Part shown: positions 42,962 through 51,964 of the stretch, in pieces | Layout: the number at the start of each line of letters is the position of its first letter | How positions within the stretch are numbered: position 1 is the first letter of the stretch | Position numbers and translations under genes: made by a program | The notes under the pieces: model-generated | The model's input: only the letters and a program-made list of their open reading frames with translations | Told to the model about the DNA's origin: nothing | Databases searched by the model: none | Assembly (NCBI GenBank): GCA_947489665.1 | Contig: CANLEH010000002.1 | Location: forward strand, 372,001-436,000 | Direction of reading: 5' to 3' | DNA: 64,000 nt | DNA from: an uncultured Roseicyclus sp. | GTDB lineage: Bacteria; Pseudomonadota; Alphaproteobacteria; Rhodobacterales; Rhodobacteraceae

Positions 42962-44842
42962 CTATGCGCGCGGCATGCCTTTGGGGCGCGCCAATCGCTT
43001 CAATGCTGCAATCCGGAAAGGGGCGTTTGTCGCGCCAAAACCGTCGTAACCTCCTCGTCGTTCAACGATCTCAAAAAATATTCCAGTGGCAAAAGGCCTG
43101 GAATAGAGTTGAAGAAATTCAGCCGACCCGTTTGCGTCATAGAGGATACTGGCCGATTTCATGGCTTGCAGACGGTCCGGGGCCAAATCGAAGCGTGCGG
43201 AGAGGTCCGCATAGTAATTGTCTGGGATCGGAAGCGGGTCAAAGCCCATTGCATGCAAACGCTCGGCACTGTCAAAAATGTTATCCGTCTCAAAGGCCAC
43301 ATGCTGGACCGAAGCCCCGAAGCTGTCAGCAAGAAAACCGCCAGCAAGTGTCCGGTGCGTTTCAGCGCCGTTCAGGGTGATGCGAAATCCGTCGTGCGTC
43401 GATGTAAGCGCCTGTGATCGAACCAGACCATCAGGATCGATCACGTCGATCATGGGTTCTTTCTTCACGCCGAAAAGGGTCGTGTAGAACAGCGACCAGG
43501 AGAGCATCTCGTCATAGCGCATGGTTTGGGCCACATGGTCGATCCGCGTCAGCCCGGCGCCCTCCCCCGGTTCGCCCGCCGGGTCGAACTCCACGTTCCA
43601 GACAGTCGCAAGGGGATCATCCACAAAATGCAGGATCGAGCCGCCAAGGCCACGGATCGCCGGAATGTCCAACTGTTCAGGGCTGCGGGGCTGTTGGAAG
43701 CGCTCTGACCCCAATGCCAGGGCGCGGGTCACGGCATCCTCCGCCGATGGCACGCGCAGTCCCAGGTCACAGATATTCGTCCCACGCGCGACGTAGCTGG
43801 TGTCGGCATGACCCTGGGGGTCGGAATTCAGTAGAACCCTGACATCGCCCTGGCACCAGAGCGAGAGATCCTTGCTCTTATGCTTTCCCGCATGGTGGAA
43901 CCCCATGGAACGGAGAAGCCTCGCCAGCGCGTCCGCCTCGTCGCCGCGCGTTGCAAATTCCACGAATTCGACGGCCGTGGGCGCGCTTGGCGGCGGCAGG
44001 TCGGGTAGATCGGTGACAAGATCAGGCTCAGCCCGACGCACGTCGTCCATCAGGTTGACCAGCGCACGTTTCCCGGCGGAAGCAATCTGGCGCGCGGGTC
44101 CGCCTCGGAACTGGTCATTGAAAATCTCAAGGCTCGCTGACCCGGTATATCCCGTCGCCATGACCGCCCGCATGAAGGCGGTCACGTCCAAGTCGCCCTC
44201 GCCGGGCATATTGCGGAAATGGCGGGACCAATAGAGCAGGTCCATGGTGATGCGCGGTGCATCGGCCAGTTGCACGAAGAAGATGCGGTCGCCGGGGATG
44301 CGGCGGATCGTGTCGGGGTCGATGCCGCGCCCAAGCGTGTGGAAACTGTCGAGGATCAGGCCAACACTCGGGTGATCGGCGCGGCGCACAACCTCCCACG
44401 CATCGCGGTGATCGTCGACGTGGCGGCCCCAGGCCAGGGCCTCGTAGCCCACGCGTAGGCCGCGCTTTGCCGCCCGCTCCCCCAGTTCCGCGAAATCGTC
44501 CGCGGCGCGGTCGATGCCGCCCAAGGCATCGGGGTGGACAGAGGAACAGACCAGCACAAGGCCACACCCAAGATCCTGCATCAGGTCAAACTTGCGCTCG
44601 GCCCGGTCAAAGGCCTTCCGACGCAGATCCCCCGGCAGGCCTTCGAAATCGCGGAAGGGTTGGAACAGCATCAGGTCCAGCCCGGCGTCGCGAATGCGCT
44701 GCCCAACCTCGCGTGGGGAGCGGGTGTCGGCGATGAAATCCTGCTCGAATATCTCAATCCCATCAAAACCGGCCTTTGCAATGGCCTCGATCTTTTCCTC
44801 CAGGTTGCCTGAGATCGAAACCGTTGCGATGCCGAATTTCAT
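42962..44842 (-). CDS. quiC: 3-dehydroshikimate dehydratase, QuiC type (sugar-isomerase-like plus HPPD-like domains)
   Basis: A 626-residue two-part enzyme. Residues about 1-280 form a xylose-isomerase-like TIM barrel (MKFGIATVSISGNLEEKIEA, VGYEALAWGRHVDDH, LILDSFHTLGRG) that binds the metal and 3-dehydroshikimate. Residues about 300-626 form two VOC/HPPD-like modules (VEFVEFATRGDEADALARLL, LTRIDHVAQTMRYDEMLSW, SVQHVAFETDNIF, GIFFEIVERRGGYDGFG). The reaction gives protocatechuate, the entry to ring cleavage. Length matches the bacterial QuiC1 proteins. The ATG at 44842 fits the fold; it lies four bases after the aldolase gene. Confidence 0.88.
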   Translation of the reverse strand: MKFGIATVSISGNLEEKIEAIAKAGFDGIEIFEQDFIADTRSPREVGQRIRDAGLDLMLFQPFRDFEGLPGDLRRKAFDRAERKFDLMQDLGCGLVLVCSSVHPDALGGIDRAADDFAELGERAAKRGLRVGYEALAWGRHVDDHRDAWEVVRRADHPSVGLILDSFHTLGRGIDPDTIRRIPGDRIFFVQLADAPRITMDLLYWSRHFRNMPGEGDLDVTAFMRAVMATGYTGSASLEIFNDQFRGGPARQIASAGKRALVNLMDDVRRAEPDLVTDLPDLPPPSAPTAVEFVEFATRGDEADALARLLRSMGFHHAGKHKSKDLSLWCQGDVRVLLNSDPQGHADTSYVARGTNICDLGLRVPSAEDAVTRALALGSERFQQPRSPEQLDIPAIRGLGGSILHFVDDPLATVWNVEFDPAGEPGEGAGLTRIDHVAQTMRYDEMLSWSLFYTTLFGVKKEPMIDVIDPDGLVRSQALTSTHDGFRITLNGAETHRTLAGGFLADSFGASVQHVAFETDNIFDSAERLHAMGFDPLPIPDNYYADLSARFDLAPDRLQAMKSASILYDANGSAEFLQLYSRPFATGIFFEIVERRGGYDGFGATNAPFRIAALKRLARPKGMPRA

Positions 44843-44846
44843 AGGA

Positions 44847-45614
44847 TCAACCTCGGAATGTCGCGCGAAGATTGGCGACACTCTCGGCCAGCAGAACAAG
44901 GTCCACCCCCACGGCAGTCATGGTCGAGCCGAGGGCGATGTAGCGTTTCGCCTCGTCCGGCTTCAGCGCCATGATGCCGATGGGAACATTCAGCCGCTTG
45001 AGCGTTTCGAATGCCGCTTCAATGATTGCCACGACGTCGGGATGGGACATTTGTCCGCGCAACCCCATTGAAGCGCTCAGATCAGCCGGGCCGATGAATA
45101 CCGCGTCGACCCCGGGGGTGGTCGCGATGGCTTCCAACTGGGCAATTGCGTCTATGGTTTCAACCTGCACTACCAGGCAAAGCTCCTCTGCGGCGCGGTT
45201 GTAGTAATCGTCGACCTTTCCGTAGCGGGTCGCGCGGGTCATGCCAGCCATGCCGCGCACGCCGTCTGGCCCGTAGCGCATGGCGCGCACGGCGGCTTCG
45301 GCCTCGGCCGCAGACTGGACGTAAGGAACCAGCAGGGTCTGCGCCCCCATATCGAGCAGGCGCTTGAACAAGGTCGGGTCGTTTGTGGCTGGCCGAACAA
45401 TGGCGGAGGTGTCCGGGTTCTGCCCAATCGCCTGAAGGGCGGGAAGCACATCGGAGGTCTCGAAATCCGAATGCTCACAATCAACCAGCACCCAATCAAA
45501 CCCGGCACCACCAAGCATCTCGGGCACCGTTGGGCCACTCAGAGTGTTCCAGAGACCAAGCTGGCTGCGCCCCTCTTGTAGGGCAGCTTTGAAGCGGTTC
45601 TTGGGCAGGTCCAT
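44847..45614 (-). CDS. HpcH/HpaI family aldolase
   Basis: A 255-residue class II aldolase. H48 (DCEHSDFE), R74 (AIVRP), E152 (VVQVETIDA) and D178 (FIGPADLSASMG) form the metal and pyruvate site. Family members cleave 4-hydroxy-2-oxo acids or 2-keto-3-deoxy sugar acids into pyruvate and an aldehyde; which substrate is not readable here. It lies 24 bases after dctM and four bases before quiC, within one operon. Confidence 0.92.
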   Translation of the reverse strand: MDLPKNRFKAALQEGRSQLGLWNTLSGPTVPEMLGGAGFDWVLVDCEHSDFETSDVLPALQAIGQNPDTSAIVRPATNDPTLFKRLLDMGAQTLLVPYVQSAAEAEAAVRAMRYGPDGVRGMAGMTRATRYGKVDDYYNRAAEELCLVVQVETIDAIAQLEAIATTPGVDAVFIGPADLSASMGLRGQMSHPDVVAIIEAAFETLKRLNVPIGIMALKPDEAKRYIALGSTMTAVGVDLVLLAESVANLRATFRG

Positions 45615-45638
45615 GGGGAAGCCTCCGATGAAAAAGGG

Positions 45639-46934
45639 TCAGCCGCCGTAACCGAAGCGACCGGGCAGCCAGAGAACGAGGTCGGGCAGGAAAACAAGCA
45701 GCAGAAGCGCACAGATCAGGACGGCCAGGAAGGCCCAGATCTCTGATATGATCTCTCGCAATGGGATGCCGGTGACGGCGTTGATGACGAACAGAAGGAT
45801 GCCATAGGGCGGAGTGATCAGGCCGATCATGGAGTTCACGACGACCAGAACGCCGAAGTGCACAAGGTCGATCCCAAGCTCCCGACAGGCGGGGATGAAA
45901 AGCGGGACGATGACAAGGATGATCGTTGTGGCGTCCAGCACGCAGCCCAGAAGCAGCACAAGCAGCATCACCAGCAGCAGGAAGAGCGTAGGCGACATGT
46001 CGATGCCCACCAGCGCGTCCGCGACCAAGCCGGGGATGTTTTCGCTGACGACGATGAAGTTGAGGATCAGCGCGCCGCCAATGACCACGCCCACCGAGGC
46101 GGATGCGCGGGCGCTTTCCAAGAAGATCTCGTATAGGCCGCGCAGGCTGAGCGCGCGGTAGAACAGACCCGCGAGGAGGAGCGCGTAAAGCGCCGCGATG
46201 GCCGCAGCCTCGGTTGGTGTCGTGACGCCGCCATAGATGCCGTAAAGCAGGATCACCGGCATCAGCAGCGCCGGAAAAGCGTTCGCGGTCTTCTTTGGCA
46301 GTTCGCGCAGCGGCACCGGCTCTTCCAGCGCAAAGCCGCGTTTGTGGGCGATGAAGCTGTTCATGGCCATCAGAACGACGCCCATGATCAGGCCCGGAAT
46401 GATGCCCGCTAGAAACAAAGCCCCGATGGAAGATTGCGAGACCAAAGCATAAAGCACCATCGGGATCGACGGCGGAATGATCGGGCCGATGGTGGCGGAT
46501 GCCGCAGTGATCGCGGCGGCATATCCGCGCCCGTAACGGCCTTCCTTCGTCATCATCTCGATGATGATCTTGCCGATGCCTGCCGCGTCCGCCACGGCCG
46601 AACCGGACATGCCCGAGAAGATCAGCGAGGCCACGACATTCACATGTCCGAGTCCCCCCCGGAACCGCCCCACGGCAGCCACGCAGAACCCCAGCAATCG
46701 GTCCGATATAGTGCCCGCGTTCATGATGTTGGCCGCAACGATGAACAGCGGCACCGCCAGCAGAACGAAGCTGCGATAGAGGCCCTGGATGATCTTCTCA
46801 CCCGCCAGGGCCAGGTCCATCCCGCCGAGGCCAAGGTAGACCAAAGCGGCAAGGATGATCGAATAGCCGATCGGTGTGCCAATCCCAGCAAGGAAGAACA
46901 GCGTGGCGATGCAGGCCAGAACCTCGAAACTCAT
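45639..46934 (-). CDS. TRAP transporter large permease (DctM type)
   Basis: A 431-residue polytopic protein with about 12 membrane helices. GLGHVNVVASLIFSGMSGSA, MTKEGRYGRGYAAAITAASA and GPIIPPSIPMVLYA are DctM signatures. It is the ion-coupled channel subunit of a TRAP-type carboxylate transporter. Its ATG overlaps the DctQ stop (ATGA). Confidence 0.95.
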   Translation of the reverse strand: MSFEVLACIATLFFLAGIGTPIGYSIILAALVYLGLGGMDLALAGEKIIQGLYRSFVLLAVPLFIVAANIMNAGTISDRLLGFCVAAVGRFRGGLGHVNVVASLIFSGMSGSAVADAAGIGKIIIEMMTKEGRYGRGYAAAITAASATIGPIIPPSIPMVLYALVSQSSIGALFLAGIIPGLIMGVVLMAMNSFIAHKRGFALEEPVPLRELPKKTANAFPALLMPVILLYGIYGGVTTPTEAAAIAALYALLLAGLFYRALSLRGLYEIFLESARASASVGVVIGGALILNFIVVSENIPGLVADALVGIDMSPTLFLLLVMLLVLLLGCVLDATTIILVIVPLFIPACRELGIDLVHFGVLVVVNSMIGLITPPYGILLFVINAVTGIPLREIISEIWAFLAVLICALLLLVFLPDLVLWLPGRFGYGG

Positions 46935-47542
46935 GTCGCATCCTCGCCGTGGCGGATGGCGGGCGGCTCGGGATCATGGTCGATCAGGTGGTGATCGTCG
47001 GGCGGGCCGTGGCGCAGGGTGACCCAGAACCGCCAGCCGTAGCGTAGAACCAGCGCGCCCAGGAAGATCATGTAGACGATAAAGATCCATTTCAGCCGGA
47101 TACGGTCACCGGTGAACGGGTTCTCCACAGTGGAAGTGCGGCGCATCCGCATGAAATCCACGTAATCCCAGGTCGGCCAGAACGACACGGCCATGCCGAC
47201 CACGATGGCCCCGGCTGCGATCAGCGCCATGACCCGGCGCGGGCCTTTGGGCGCTGCAAGGTAGAAAATGTCGAAGGTCACATGGTCCTTCTCGCGCACA
47301 TTGAAGGCGCAGCCGAAGAACACGATCCAGACCCAAAGGATCAGGCACAGCTCCAGCGTCCAGCCCAGAGGCTCGATGCTGTCAAGCCACGCGTAGCGCC
47401 CCGATAGCCCCAGATTGTCCACGATCTGCGGCGTGTAGCGAGAGCCGACCTGTAGAAGGAAGGTGACGAACATCGCCGCAAGCATGGCTGCGGCGATGGA
47501 ATTGGTGAGGGTATCGAGGCCCGCTTTCAGCTTTGCAAACAT
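46931..47542 (-). CDS. TRAP transporter small permease (DctQ type)
   Basis: A 203-residue membrane protein with four helices; the WTLELCLILWVWIVFFGCAF and KDHVTFDIFYL segments match DctQ. The tail after the last helix is hydrophilic with several His and Pro residues. It lies between dctP (22 bases apart) and dctM (four-base overlap). Confidence 0.9.
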   Translation of the reverse strand: MFAKLKAGLDTLTNSIAAAMLAAMFVTFLLQVGSRYTPQIVDNLGLSGRYAWLDSIEPLGWTLELCLILWVWIVFFGCAFNVREKDHVTFDIFYLAAPKGPRRVMALIAAGAIVVGMAVSFWPTWDYVDFMRMRRTSTVENPFTGDRIRLKWIFIVYMIFLGALVLRYGWRFWVTLRHGPPDDHHLIDHDPEPPAIRHGEDAT

Positions 47543-47563
47543 GGGCGGGCCCCTCCGCGCGGA

Positions 47564-48574
47564 TCAGTTGCCGAGCGCGTTGATCTGGTCCAGCACGCCT
47601 TCGGGCCAGGTCGCTGCAAACTCGCTGTCGAGGTAAGCAGACTGCACCGCGTCGCGGAACGCGGCAAGGTCAGGCTCGTAAAGCGTCAGACCGTTCTCTT
47701 CCAGGAACGCGCCCAGTTCAGCCTCAAGCTCCAACTGACGCTGGCGGCCCAGTTCGGCGGCATCGTCAGCGGCCTGCTGGACGGCGGCCTGCTGCTCCTC
47801 GGTCATCGACTGGAAGACCTCTTCCGAGATCGCGATGTAGTTGAGGTCCACAAGGTGCGACGTCAGCGCGATCTGGCAGGTCACCTCATAGAAACGCGCG
47901 TCCACGACGGTGGGTAGCGGGTTGTCCTGCCCGTCCACAGCGCCAGTCGACAGCGCGGTGTAGACTTCCGAGAACGACATCGGCGTCGGGGCCGCACCCA
48001 GGGCCGAGCCGAGGAACTGCCAGGCATCCGTGCCGGGCATCCGCAGGTTCACACCGTCCAGATCGGCAGGCGTCGTCACCGTCAGCTCGTCGGGGCACTG
48101 GCGCAGGTTCACGTGACGGCGGCCCAGGTACATGACCGACAAAAGGCGCACGCCAAGCTCATCAATCGCCTGCTGCTTGAACGCATCCATCAGCGGGTCG
48201 TTGAAGACCGCAACCTGATGGGCCGCGTCCTGATGCACATAGCCTGCGGTGAAGATCGAGAATTCGGGGAAGAACTGTGCCAGCTCCTGCGCCGAGGTGA
48301 TCGACATCTCGAGGTTGCCACGGCTGATCGCCTCAAGCTCGGTGCCCTGGGCGAAAAGCGTCGCGTTATAGGCGGGCTCATAGCTGGCGAAGTCGGATAC
48401 GGCGGGGCCGAACACCTCGGCCATGGCGACGGCGCGCTGGTCGGTTTCCGAACCGGCCATCGACATACGCAGCTGAACCGCGTGGCCGTCGGCGAATGCG
48501 CCCGTTGTGGTGGCCACGAGGCAGAGCGCCGTCGCGGTCGTCAGCGCCATGCGGCGGGTGAATTTCGTGATCAT
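47564..48574 (-). CDS. TRAP transporter substrate-binding protein (DctP type)
   Basis: A 336-residue periplasmic protein. The signal peptide covers about 1-28 (RRMALTTATALCLVATTTGA, cleavage after AFA). The mature fold shows GTELEAISRGNLEMSI, LRQCPDELTVTTPADLDGVN, RMPGTDAWQFLGSALGAAPT and FSEVYTALSTGAVDGQDNPL, the DctP ligand site with the conserved Arg. The ATG at 48574 has GGGAGGAC upstream. With quiC downstream, the ligand may be quinate, shikimate or a related hydroxy acid. Confidence 0.94.
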   Translation of the reverse strand: MITKFTRRMALTTATALCLVATTTGAFADGHAVQLRMSMAGSETDQRAVAMAEVFGPAVSDFASYEPAYNATLFAQGTELEAISRGNLEMSITSAQELAQFFPEFSIFTAGYVHQDAAHQVAVFNDPLMDAFKQQAIDELGVRLLSVMYLGRRHVNLRQCPDELTVTTPADLDGVNLRMPGTDAWQFLGSALGAAPTPMSFSEVYTALSTGAVDGQDNPLPTVVDARFYEVTCQIALTSHLVDLNYIAISEEVFQSMTEEQQAAVQQAADDAAELGRQRQLELEAELGAFLEENGLTLYEPDLAAFRDAVQSAYLDSEFAATWPEGVLDQINALGN

Positions 48575-48653
48575 TGTTGGTCCTCCCATAGTGATAGATC
48601 ACCTTCTTTTTCTCGGCATGATGCCGAATTCGTGCTGCATCACAAGATTTTTT

Positions 48654-48672
48654 GCAAAATCTCTGATATTTT
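48654..48672. promoter_or_regulatory. Candidate operator upstream of dctP (copy 2 of a shared motif)
   Basis: GCAAAATCTCTGATATTTT, 80-98 bases before the dctP start, overlapping the stop of the Gfo/Idh gene. It closely matches the sequence at 49817-49836 upstream of that gene, in the same orientation. Confidence 0.5.
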
Positions 48673-49744
48673 ATTCGGCGGCGGCCGATGCCTCCTGAAT
48701 GGGTTCGATATGGACGGGCAGGCCCGAGGCAGCTGCCGTTTGTATGGCTTCGATGACACGCAGGGTGCGCACGCCCTCTTCCGCCGACACAAGGGGTGCT
48801 GCCCCGTCGACTATAATGTCCCGAAAGTGTTGAAGCTGATTGACCAGAGGGTCCGAGGGTGCGGCTTCCAGCGGCACGTCCTCGATGGGCGTCCACCAGT
48901 CCCGCCCGCCGTTTTCGTGGGTCCAGACCCGCAGATCGGGTATCGAAAGGCCGCCATGTGACCCGCCGATCATGTAGCAACTCTCGTTGGTTTGCGGGTA
49001 AATCGGGTATTCCCGCGACGTCATTTCCCACGACCAGGGCGCGACGATACTGTCGGACACGCTAATCGTAGCGAGGGCGCCATTGGCCAGCGTCAGAACG
49101 GCGGCTGCGACATCTTCGTTTGCATAGCCACGCGCCGATGGAGCGGCCTGGGCCGAGACTGAAACCACATCACCGCAAAGGTAGCGGATCAGGTCGATGT
49201 CATGCACAAGGTTGACCGAAACCGGCCCGGCCCCGAGTTCTTTTCGCCAGGGGGCCACATCAAAATAGCTATCGGGCTTGTAGAACCAGCAGGTCGCGTT
49301 CACGGCGCGTATATCGCCGATCCGGCCCGCTACAATCACCCCATGGGCCGCCTGGATCAGCGGGTTGTGCCGCCGGTGATGCCCGACCAGAACCGGTACA
49401 CTTTTCGCGGCAGAGGCCGTTACGATGGCCGTCGCGGCCTCAACGCTGGTGGCCAAGGGCTTTTCTACCAAAACAGGGTAGCCCTGCCCGATCGCCGCAA
49501 GCGCGTGGTCGACATGCAGCAGCGTTGGGGTCGCCACGATCAGACCATCCACGGCCCGTGCTGCGAAAAGCTCCTGCAAGGTCGCATAAGATGCAAGGCC
49601 CAAATGAGAGGCCTTCGCGCGCCCTTCGGCAGACGGCTCGACAACGGCAGAAACCTTAACCCCCGACAGGGCCTGTGCGGCTTCGGCATGGCGTTGGCCC
49701 ACCAGACCAAACCCGCAAACTGCCAATGATATAGGCGTATTCAC
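48671..49744 (-). CDS. Gfo/Idh/MocA family oxidoreductase
   Basis: A 357-residue NAD(P)-dependent dehydrogenase of the glucose-fructose oxidoreductase/inositol dehydrogenase family. The Rossmann motif AVCGFGLVGQRHAEAAQ opens the protein, VEKPLATSVEAA contains the EKP motif, and AGPVSVNLVHDIDLIRYLCG carries the catalytic His/Asp of the family. The start is a GTG at 49744 with GGAAGGGAGAG upstream. It is the first gene of the dehydratase/TRAP operon and probably oxidises the imported polyol or hydroxy acid. Confidence 0.88.
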   Translation of the reverse strand: MNTPISLAVCGFGLVGQRHAEAAQALSGVKVSAVVEPSAEGRAKASHLGLASYATLQELFAARAVDGLIVATPTLLHVDHALAAIGQGYPVLVEKPLATSVEAATAIVTASAAKSVPVLVGHHRRHNPLIQAAHGVIVAGRIGDIRAVNATCWFYKPDSYFDVAPWRKELGAGPVSVNLVHDIDLIRYLCGDVVSVSAQAAPSARGYANEDVAAAVLTLANGALATISVSDSIVAPWSWEMTSREYPIYPQTNESCYMIGGSHGGLSIPDLRVWTHENGGRDWWTPIEDVPLEAAPSDPLVNQLQHFRDIIVDGAAPLVSAEEGVRTLRVIEAIQTAAASGLPVHIEPIQEASAAAE

Positions 49745-49807
49745 CGGCTCTCCCTTCCGACGACACGTGCCCCACAGGGCCTTGATACAGGACGGTAGAT
49801 ACACGTT

Positions 49808-49836
49808 TTGCGATTCGCAATAATTTCTGATATATT
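49808..49836. promoter_or_regulatory. Candidate operator in the Gfo/Idh-gntR divergent spacer
   Basis: A perfect dyad TTGCGA-T-TCGCAA (49808-49820) abuts GCAATAATTTCTGATATATT (49817-49836), the latter shared with the dctP upstream region. Both sit 64-92 bases from the Gfo/Idh start and 87-115 bases from gntR. Confidence 0.55.
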
Positions 49837-49922
49837 CTTAATTGCCCGATTTTTATGATTGTGGTTGCCGGGGCATCCGGTTTCATTATGACTGAGCATC
49901 AAGGGAATATCGGACATTTGCG

Positions 49923-50630
49923 ATGACACAATCTTCAGCCACAGTGGGCACCAGCACCTATCTGAAGATTAAGCGCGATATCCTGTTCGGCGCGCTGGAG
50001 CCGGGTGCAAAGCTCAAGCTTGATGATCTGAAAGCTCGCTACAGCACCAGCCTGTCCACCCTGCGCGAGGCTTTGAACCGTCTGGCAAGCGAGGGGTTTG
50101 TCGATGCGCCCGAACAGAGGGGCTTCTTCGTAAAGCCGGTCTCAGCCAAAGACCTGGGTGAAATAGCCCATCTGCGCGTATTGCTCGAATGCCATGCATT
50201 GCGCCTTTCCATCGCGAACGGAGATACAGAATGGGAGGGCACCTTAGTGGCCGCCCATCACAAATTGCACGTGATGGAACAGCGGATGCTTTCGGGGGAT
50301 GAATCGGAGACCGAAGCCTGGAAACGGTACGATTGGGAGTTCCACCAAGCGCTGATTTCAGCTTGCAAATCCTCCAACCTGCTCTCTTTGCACGCCACTT
50401 TATACGATAAGTACCTGCGCTATCAGATGTTGGTGCTGACGCATCGCGGGCAGGAAGCCGCTGCGGAGCACCGAGAAATGTTCGAGGCCGCCTTGGCCCG
50501 AGACCCTGACCGCGCCGTGGCTGCGTTGAAAACCCATATCCTCAAAGGGCTGGAGCATACTGTAGAGGCAATGGGTGAAGCAGAAGTCTCCGCAGAAATT
50601 ACCGTTCAATCGCCCGGTAGCGCACGATAG
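49923..50630 (+). CDS. GntR family transcriptional regulator (FCD/FadR type)
   Basis: A 235-residue regulator. An N-terminal winged helix (TYLKIKRDILFGALEPGAKL, then LKARYSTSLSTLREALNRL) is followed by an FCD effector domain (about 80-225) with metal- and ligand-binding His residues (WEFHQALI, HRGQEAAAEHREMFEA). It is divergent from the Gfo/Idh-TRAP-HpaI-quiC operon and is its likely repressor. Confidence 0.92.
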   Translation: MTQSSATVGTSTYLKIKRDILFGALEPGAKLKLDDLKARYSTSLSTLREALNRLASEGFVDAPEQRGFFVKPVSAKDLGEIAHLRVLLECHALRLSIANGDTEWEGTLVAAHHKLHVMEQRMLSGDESETEAWKRYDWEFHQALISACKSSNLLSLHATLYDKYLRYQMLVLTHRGQEAAAEHREMFEAALARDPDRAVAALKTHILKGLEHTVEAMGEAEVSAEITVQSPGSAR

Positions 50631-50983
50631 CCAGTTCGTCCAACCAGGAGTGTTTTCAAAACGACAGTTTCTTGTGGTTTCAAGGAACGGATGGTTTGGC
50701 GGACTGCGGCGCAGCATCGAATATGCCGCCAAAGTCCGCTTCGGGCCGATAGTGGCGGTACTTTCTGGCCCCCCCGATGATGCCGCATAGCTGCGAACGG
50801 CAGCTCTGAGCCCATAGCAGACCGGTTCACTTCTCGTGGCGTGTACTCGCAGCATAGACTGTGCCACCTATGCACAATCTCTCGCGCTGCGATGCGGCGC
50901 AAACAACGGCCTTTGTGGGGACTGTCATGGTAGTGCCTTCGGGCCTCTCGATCGTAACCCTTTGGCTATAACGGCTGGAAATT
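50631..50983. other. Gap of 353 bases, no gene supported
   Basis: Separates gntR from a convergent LysR gene. It contains AAAGTCCGCTTCGGGCCG (50732-50749) and a GAACGGCAGCTCTGAGCCCA string similar to degenerate sequence in other gaps of the window, but no reading frame with a ribosome site and no terminator hairpin. Confidence 0.5.
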
Positions 50984-51865
50984 TCATAGCCCTATGAATT
51001 CCGCGCGCCGTTCCAGAAGTGCCGCGCTGAGATAATCCACAAGCAGGCGCGCGCGTTTTACACGGCGCAGCCCGCCATGCAGCAAGATCCACGTGGACCG
51101 GCGCTGATCCAATTGGGTTCCAGGTACGCATTGCAACTCTGGAAACACGGATGAGGCCCAATTCGCAAGGAATGTCATGCCCGCACCTGCGCGGGCCATG
51201 TGCAGATGCATCTGCGGGTCTGCGATGATGTGTCGGACCCGCGCGTTCGAGAAAGGCGTGGCCAAGATCATTTTTTGCAGCTCAGGGACTTCACCATAGC
51301 TGATCCAGGTCAGACCTTTGCCCCTTGTTCCAGCTTTTGGCAGCTTGGTGTCGATGTAGTGGCGGGAGGCAAACACCCCCAAGGACAGCGGAAACAACTT
51401 TCGTCCGACGGCATCTTCTTCCACCTCAACAACGTGCCTTATCGAGATGTCGGTCTCATCCTTCTCGATTGAGTCAAGAAAGTACGACAGTTTCAGTTCA
51501 ATCTCGATCTCTGGATAGAGCTCGGCAAAATCAGCGAGAACCGGCGCCAGTAAGTAATGCGCAGTCAACGGGTCTACTGACAGGCGAATTCGGCCAGCGG
51601 CTTCGCGGTCCAGACCCTGCACCGCGCTAAAACCTTTGAGTAGCGCGGCCTCTGCTTCGATGGCTTGCGGCAAAAGGCGCCGGCCCGCAGCCGTGAGTGT
51701 CAGACCGCCGGCATTTCTCCGGAAAAGAGTCGTGCCAAGCTGTGCCTCCAAACCTTCGATCTGGCGGCGCGCGGTCGCATGGGTCCCGTCAATTTGTTCA
51801 GCGCCCGCGCGTAGCGAACCTGAACGAGCGACTGCGAGAAAGGCAGGGAGAGATTTCCAGTCCAT
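50984..51865 (-). CDS. LysR family transcriptional regulator
   Basis: A 293-residue LysR regulator. The helix-turn-helix spans about 1-60 (MDWKSLPAFLAVARSGSLRA, GTHATARRQIEGLEAQLG); the effector domain begins near residue 90 (GRIRLSVDPLTAHYLLAPV). It is divergent from the quinone-oxidoreductase-like gene, and the 99-base spacer holds strong dyads, so it probably controls that gene and itself. Confidence 0.92.
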   Translation of the reverse strand: MDWKSLPAFLAVARSGSLRAGAEQIDGTHATARRQIEGLEAQLGTTLFRRNAGGLTLTAAGRRLLPQAIEAEAALLKGFSAVQGLDREAAGRIRLSVDPLTAHYLLAPVLADFAELYPEIEIELKLSYFLDSIEKDETDISIRHVVEVEEDAVGRKLFPLSLGVFASRHYIDTKLPKAGTRGKGLTWISYGEVPELQKMILATPFSNARVRHIIADPQMHLHMARAGAGMTFLANWASSVFPELQCVPGTQLDQRRSTWILLHGGLRRVKRARLLVDYLSAALLERRAEFIGL

Positions 51866-51879
51866 CTGATCTGTAACGC

Positions 51880-51934
51880 TTTTGATCCTATGTGTATTGG
51901 AATAGACAATTATTGGATCAAAATAAATCCAATA
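51880..51934. promoter_or_regulatory. LysR-type operator dyads in the lysR-oxidoreductase spacer
   Basis: TTTTGATCC (51880-51888) and GGATCAAAA (51915-51923) form a 9-base inverted repeat; overlapping it, ATTGGAT-N8-ATCCAAT (51912-51933) forms a second, and TATTGGA is repeated at 51895. Paired nested dyads between divergent genes suit LysR regulation. Confidence 0.6.
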
Positions 51935-51964
51935 TCTCCTGTTTCAATAGCCAAGGAGATCAAC

